Shown: in pieces, positions 59,690 to 64,000 of the stretch
Position numbering within the stretch: position 1 is the first letter of the stretch
Layout of the letters: each line of letters starts with the position of its first letter
NCBI GenBank assembly: GCA_037447655.1
Contig: JBBHKE010001684.1
Location: forward strand, 1 to 64,000
DNA: 64,000 nucleotides
Direction of reading: 5' to 3'
From: Zygnema cylindricum
Lineage: Eukaryota; Streptophyta; Zygnematophyceae; Zygnematales; Zygnemataceae
Made by a program: the position numbers and the translations under genes
The notes under the pieces: model-generated
Database searches by the model: none
Told to the model about the DNA's origin: nothing
What the model saw: only the letters and a program-made list of their open reading frames with translations

Positions 59690-62600
59690 TCAAAGATTGT
59701 TTAGAGTAGGTGACCATACTGGCACAAATCCATGTGGCCTATATTCTTTACTATCCGGCCATGTCGCTTCAACAAGAAAACCTCGACTAACCTCCACCCA
59801 CGCCCCTTTAAACCCTAACTTTTCCCCATCCTTATAATCACAACTTTCATTAATCCCACTCTTTCCCTCCTCAATGGGCTCTCTCTCCAATTCCTTTTTC
59901 GTTTCCCTTTCAGGTGCTCTATCGTCATCATCTTTCTCATCATAACCTATAAAAGACGAATAATTCTCCTCCCATTGCATTTCCGCGATAAGAAACCTTT
60001 GACTTCTTAGAGCTTGGAATCCTTTTGCCTCTAATCTCACTTTTTTTGCCACGTTCAGTATTTCGTTTGCGGTAAGGACCTTTTTGTTACCCTCGACATC
60101 ACCGCTTTGGACTAAAATGGGAGAGAGCCACTCTAATTTTGGTATAACATACCATCGTTTATCTTTCTTTTCCGGCAAAGAAACCAATCGATCGAGATCA
60201 CATGTCCACCATCCAGACCAATGGTTAGGATTCACTAGGGAATTTTCCGGTCTTGACATTGCTTCTAGTTTAGTATTCAAGACTTTTTCGTTCTTTTCCA
60301 TAAAAAACTTGTCGAAAGAAGTGTCACCAACATTCTTCTTCACATCTCCTTCACTTATGGCTTTATGATTTAATCCAAAACCGCGTTTCTTAAGACGCTC
60401 CCAAAGGGGATATTCGTAAAAAAGATATCCTTCCAATAGTGCCGCTCGTTCAACAACTACAGAGGAATCATTACCTGAATCATTAGCTGAATCCTTAACT
60501 GAATGAGTTGCATTCCTTTGAAACTGCCCTTCTTCCTCGTCTTGTCTTCCTGTATACCAAGCATCACCTACGACCACTATATCCCCAACAATATCTCCCT
60601 CGTCTCCATCCTCTACCTCCTCTCCTTCCTCTCCATCCTCTCCCTCTTTCAGAATACAAGTTTGAGCTCTAAAGCAAACTCCAGCTCTGGTTCCATCTCC
60701 TTCCATTTTTGATTCCCATGCTTCCTCCACATCCTCAGGAATTTTATCTCCTCCTCCCTCCTCAAATTCACTTCTCTCTCCTACTCCTTCAAAAATTTCA
60801 CACCTCTGTCCATACAGGTCCTTTAACAAATTGCTTCCTAAAGGAGTATCTGCAAGTTTAAGCTGTCTTCTCAAACGTTCCTTTCTGTTCAAAAGAGACT
60901 CGCCCAAATGAGGTCCTAAAAACCATCCCAAAACGTCATCACTGCTACAATTTCCTCCCGTCATGACACCATTCTCCTTCTCTTCCTGTACACTACTCAC
61001 CCTTTCTCCCTTGTTTGAATCCTTTATCTGCCCCTCAGAACCCACAAGACTCTCCTTTTGATGATTTCCCCGAGGACTTGGGAGACCTAATAGCTCCCAA
61101 GGTCCAACATAAAGAAGAAATTTCACGGTAAGTTCCCAATGATGGACTTTCTCCAACGATTCCTTACTATTATCACTTTTTAATGCCTCTCTATGAGAAG
61201 TACTTTCAACACAACAGTCATATGATACATCATTTATTTTTTCCACATACGGAACCTTTACCGGAAGTCTAAATAACAGGTCAAATTCCCCTACGGTTGT
61301 CATTTTCCTCCTCCCATTTGCTTCCTTCCAAAGCCTTTTCCTGTCTCTTCTTGTCACTTTCTTCAAACTGGTCAGACTCATAGGGCTCCGTATCGTTTTC
61401 CCGCGGTCAAAAAACTTATTTTCTTTCAAAGGCTCCGCTTCATCTGCTTTAAGGCTACTATGTCCAAATTCTTCCACACTATATAAAGTAGAGACTTCAT
61501 TGAAAACCAATTCCGGCAATTCTCGGCCTCCGATCTCCCTCTCTCTTTGTCCCAGAGTACCTGTAGTGTCTTCCTGGAGCTCAGAGACTATTGGTTCCCA
61601 CACTAAAGGTATATGTGACGTGACATCTGAGAGAGATAGAACATCGACCTGTGATGTGACCAAAGGTATCTCTAAATGAACCTGGACAGATACCTTAAGC
61701 TGTTTCGGTCGAAATTTTGGACCGAATCGTAAAACAAATTCCACGCAATCGGCAAAGTGGTCGCCTGCAAAACACTCTTATTGTCGTCAATTCTTCAGAA
61801 CTTTGGTATGCTTTTGTATACATTTGTATGCCATGACAAAATAAATGATCGTAAAGCATGAGATACATTTGTTGATGTCACGCATACTCGATATGCACAC
61901 ATTTAAGGTTTTCAACTTTGAATCAAATAACGTTGCAATATGTTGTTCATTCAGTTCGTCAAAAAATATCCATTCTTTAGAGATAATGCACTGAAATTTG
62001 AATTCACATGTCTTTGTCAATATTCGTTTTACTTGCAAAACAAATGGGAACTCCATCCATCCTGACAAACTTAAAAAAACAAACAAATGGGAACTCCATC
62101 CATCCTGACAAACTTAAAAAAACAGCAAACAATGAAAATTATATATGCACTAAAAACACACGGAATTGATTAATGTTTCACAAAAACTTCCCAGCATAAA
62201 CCTTTGAATCTCATTGATGAAGCAAGGGACAAACATTGACAAAATCCTCTTTACAACTCACATGACAAAAAGCACGTTTCCCAAAAGCTACTACTCCACC
62301 ATGACAAGATCTCAGGGCGCCCTTTCACGACAACTATACCATCCACAAAATTACAATTTCTTTCCATTTCTATTAAACTATTTCCATTTGGTTTTCAACT
62401 TTGAATGAGACTTAAAGAATCAACACAACGTACCAAGTCTGGAACTTCGCCTCCGGTTTTTGAACCATTCTTCGACAAACTCAGGTTTAAGGGAATTCAA
62501 CCATTCAAAAAGGAAGTTTTGATGGCAGGATGGCCCAATGCCAAATAAGGAATGGTCCACTATAGGCAGCTTTCCAAAACAAAAAAAAAAAAAAACCCAG

Positions 62601-63464
62601 TACTCAGAAAATTTTCCAGTCAAGATTGTGAGAAAGAAATTCCAGCGTAGGATTAAAAAACAAAACAAAAACTGGACCTTGTACAATGAATGTTTTTTAG
62701 TTTAGTCACGGATATGGCTTTTGGTTTAGTGTTTATACCAGAAAACTATGGACTTTAGTGATAGTTATAGGTATAATTTCCAGAAAAGTTTCAAGTAGAG
62801 TGTTTCTATGAAGTTTGGAAGTCCTCAAAGTCTAGTCTGGAATTTTCATTATCTTTAGATGAACCTTAAACTATCGGATTCATAAGCAGTTAAGACCCAC
62901 AAATGAAAGCTCATGATCAGGAAAGAAAATTGAAGGCAAAACACCACAAAACTAAACGTAATAGCTCAAGAGTGTCGATGAAAACGAACTTGTGGAAACT
63001 TTCAAGAAAAAGAACTCAAACCTAGTTGCACATGAATTATTGTGGACCACTGTAATTAATACAGAACTAGGAAAGCAAGCCATCCATCTACACATGAAAT
63101 AAGCCATGGACGCTACACCGTGAATCATTATTAGAGTATATAAATTCTTAGCTTGGGGATTATATTAGAGTTACTAATTAGAATTGAGTTTAGAATGACT
63201 TGGCTGATTTTGAATCGTTAAAGAATTAGCATTAAAAAATAATAATTAGTATTATCAACACTATTTTGTGATCACAGAGGAAAGCTAACCGGCAGCGAAT
63301 TGGTGTTGCTATTAACGCTAATAATGATTCCTGGCGTACTTCCTCATTCATAGGTATTAGTACATCCACACTAATAATAGTGAGCAGTATAGTGCAGACT
63401 GACCTCGTTTGAATTCAGCAAGAGCTCTGGGCAGAAGAGCACAAAAGCGATGTCTCTTGTAAGC
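59690..63464 (-). CDS. Unrecognised gene, at least three exons, 691-codon last exon
   Basis: Exons 63404-63464, 62434-62559 and 59690-61764 on the minus strand have AG/GT borders and phases that join without a stop (1, then 1). The peptide reads AYKRHRFCALLPRALAEFKR, then DHSLFGIGPSCHQNFLFEWL … EFVEEWFKNRRRSSR, then the long exon starting DHFADCVEFVLRFGPKFRP. The last exon has an acidic run (EGEDGEEGEEVEDGDEGD), a Trp-rich segment HWSGWWTCDLDRLVSLPE followed by RWYVIPKLEWLSP, and charged C-terminal sequence ending FVPVWSPTLNNL. I recognise no domain. No initiator ATG is identified, so the 5' end probably lies upstream, perhaps beyond the window. The tRNA-Ala gene lies 347 bp upstream of the first exon seen. 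The long open frame is firm; the small exons are inferred from splice sites. Confidence 0.7.
62037..62126. repeat. 43-bp tandem duplication in an intron
   Basis: CAAATGGGAACTCCATCCAT … AACTTAAAAAAAC occurs twice in a row (62041 and 62084), within the intron between the second and last exon of the unknown gene. Confidence 0.88.
62560..63403 (-). other. Intron of the unknown gene
   Basis: Between exons 63404-63464 and 62434-62559. The donor GTCAGT (complement of 63398-63403) is good; the acceptor TATAG follows a long T-rich run. No other exon or repeat is seen inside. Confidence 0.5.
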
Positions 63465-63810
63465 CTGCCAACAGAAGACAAAAAAAAACAAAAAACAATA
63501 GGCAATTCAATCTATGAAACAAACAGAAAAAGGAAAAGGAGAAACACGAAGAAATTGCAAAAAAGAGATTTGTTTGAAAAAAACTGGGAACAACATGCCA
63601 AAACTGTTGATAACACAGAGATATCCAATTTCAAAAATAAGTTCATGTCAATCTTTTTAGGTCATTACCATGTTTGAAATATTTCTAGCGCATCATGATT
63701 CCCAGTATTTGTTTGTAAAAACTCTTATGGAAAACCTGACAATTCTGCGTTGATGAAAAGTTCAGAGGTAAATTGAAAATCATGGGCTACGATGGACATA
63801 TTTTCGACAT
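63465..63810. other. Region between the first seen exon and tRNA-Ala
   Basis: A-rich on the plus strand. It may be an intron or the 5' flank of the unknown gene; no further exon could be supported. Confidence 0.4.
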
Positions 63811-63883
63811 TGGAGATGCGGGGTATCGATCCCCGTACCTCTCGCATGCTAAGCGAGCGCTCTACCATGTGAGCTACATCCCC
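63811..63883 (-). tRNA. trnA-AGC: tRNA-Ala (anticodon AGC)
   Basis: The 73-nt minus-strand cloverleaf starts GGGGATGTAGCTCACATGG, has the anticodon stem-loop CTCGCTTAGCATGCGAG (anticodon AGC) and T-arm ACGGGGATCGATACCCCG. It ends CATCTCC plus A. The acceptor stem pairs with one G-T wobble. The internal pol III boxes fit the consensus, with one unusual base (A) in the T-loop GATCGATAC. No intron and no encoded CCA. Confidence 0.96.
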
Positions 63884-64000
63884 TGATGGTAAAACCAAAT
63901 TGCTTTACGTCATTCTCAATGTAGCGCATGATTGCAAAACCCCCAAATATCTAAATAAGTATATATATTTTGAATTTTTTTTTATATATAAACTATAACT

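Noticed and set aside
62434-62559. EEWFKNRRR in the middle exon of the unknown gene as a homeodomain
   Set aside because: The rest of the 60-residue homeodomain fold (helices 1 and 2) is absent in the flanking exons; likely chance similarity.

Overview
This is a repeat-rich eukaryotic nuclear window, most likely from the green-plant lineage. The DEAD-box helicase gene matches the plant RH6/RH8/RH12 type almost residue for residue, with nine exons and GT-AG introns. The LTR elements are plant-like Ty1/copia and Ty3/gypsy. The repeat load and mixed transposon content would fit a large-genome streptophyte such as a charophyte alga, but that is only a guess.

Three protein-coding genes can be supported, and two of them show only as short exons. 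(1) Bases 38-2734, minus strand: the first five exons of Pelota (Dom34), the ribosome-rescue factor; the gene runs off the left edge. (2) Bases 47818-52702, plus strand: a complete DDX6/Dhh1-type RNA helicase of 477 residues. (3) Bases 59690-63464, minus strand: an unrecognised gene with a 691-codon last exon and at least two small upstream exons joined in compatible phase. Two tRNA genes lie on the minus strand: Ile(AAT) at 56329-56402 and Ala(AGC) at 63811-63883. Pelota and the DDX6-type helicase both act in cytoplasmic mRNA turnover and translation control, but they are 45 kb apart and nothing suggests they are functionally linked here.

Bases 3.1-10.1 kb hold a stack of DNA transposons without transposase genes: PIF/Harbinger-like elements (TTA/TAA target duplications), four copies of a hAT-like MITE with 8-bp duplications, and a 1.2-kb hAT-like element with an exact 8-bp duplication. 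Bases 10.36-27.1 kb are a decayed Ty3/gypsy element, minus strand, whose integrase ends in a PHD finger. It was split by a copia element (A, 11828-22336, duplication GATTA). Element A itself contains a gag-only copia derivative (A2, 14215-18505).

Bases 27.4-31.7 kb hold further TIR elements and satellites. Bases 31704-38930 are a second copia element (B, duplication GCTAC) carrying an opposite-strand solo LTR (35856-36852, duplication CCATC) and an inverted integrase fragment. Bases 39431-46939 form a large palindrome whose two arms act as paired empty and filled sites for four later transposon insertions. The right third carries the helicase gene, minisatellites, the tRNAs, a GA-rich stretch with a 10-base gap, and the unknown gene.

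The most unusual signals are in the copia family. The primer-binding site is complementary to the anticodon arm of initiator tRNA-Met (a half-tRNA primer, as in Drosophila copia), and the AUG inside it opens the gag frame in all three elements. Every full LTR also carries an antisense tRNA-like module in U3. A2 keeps one open frame that fuses gag to deleted remnants of pol.
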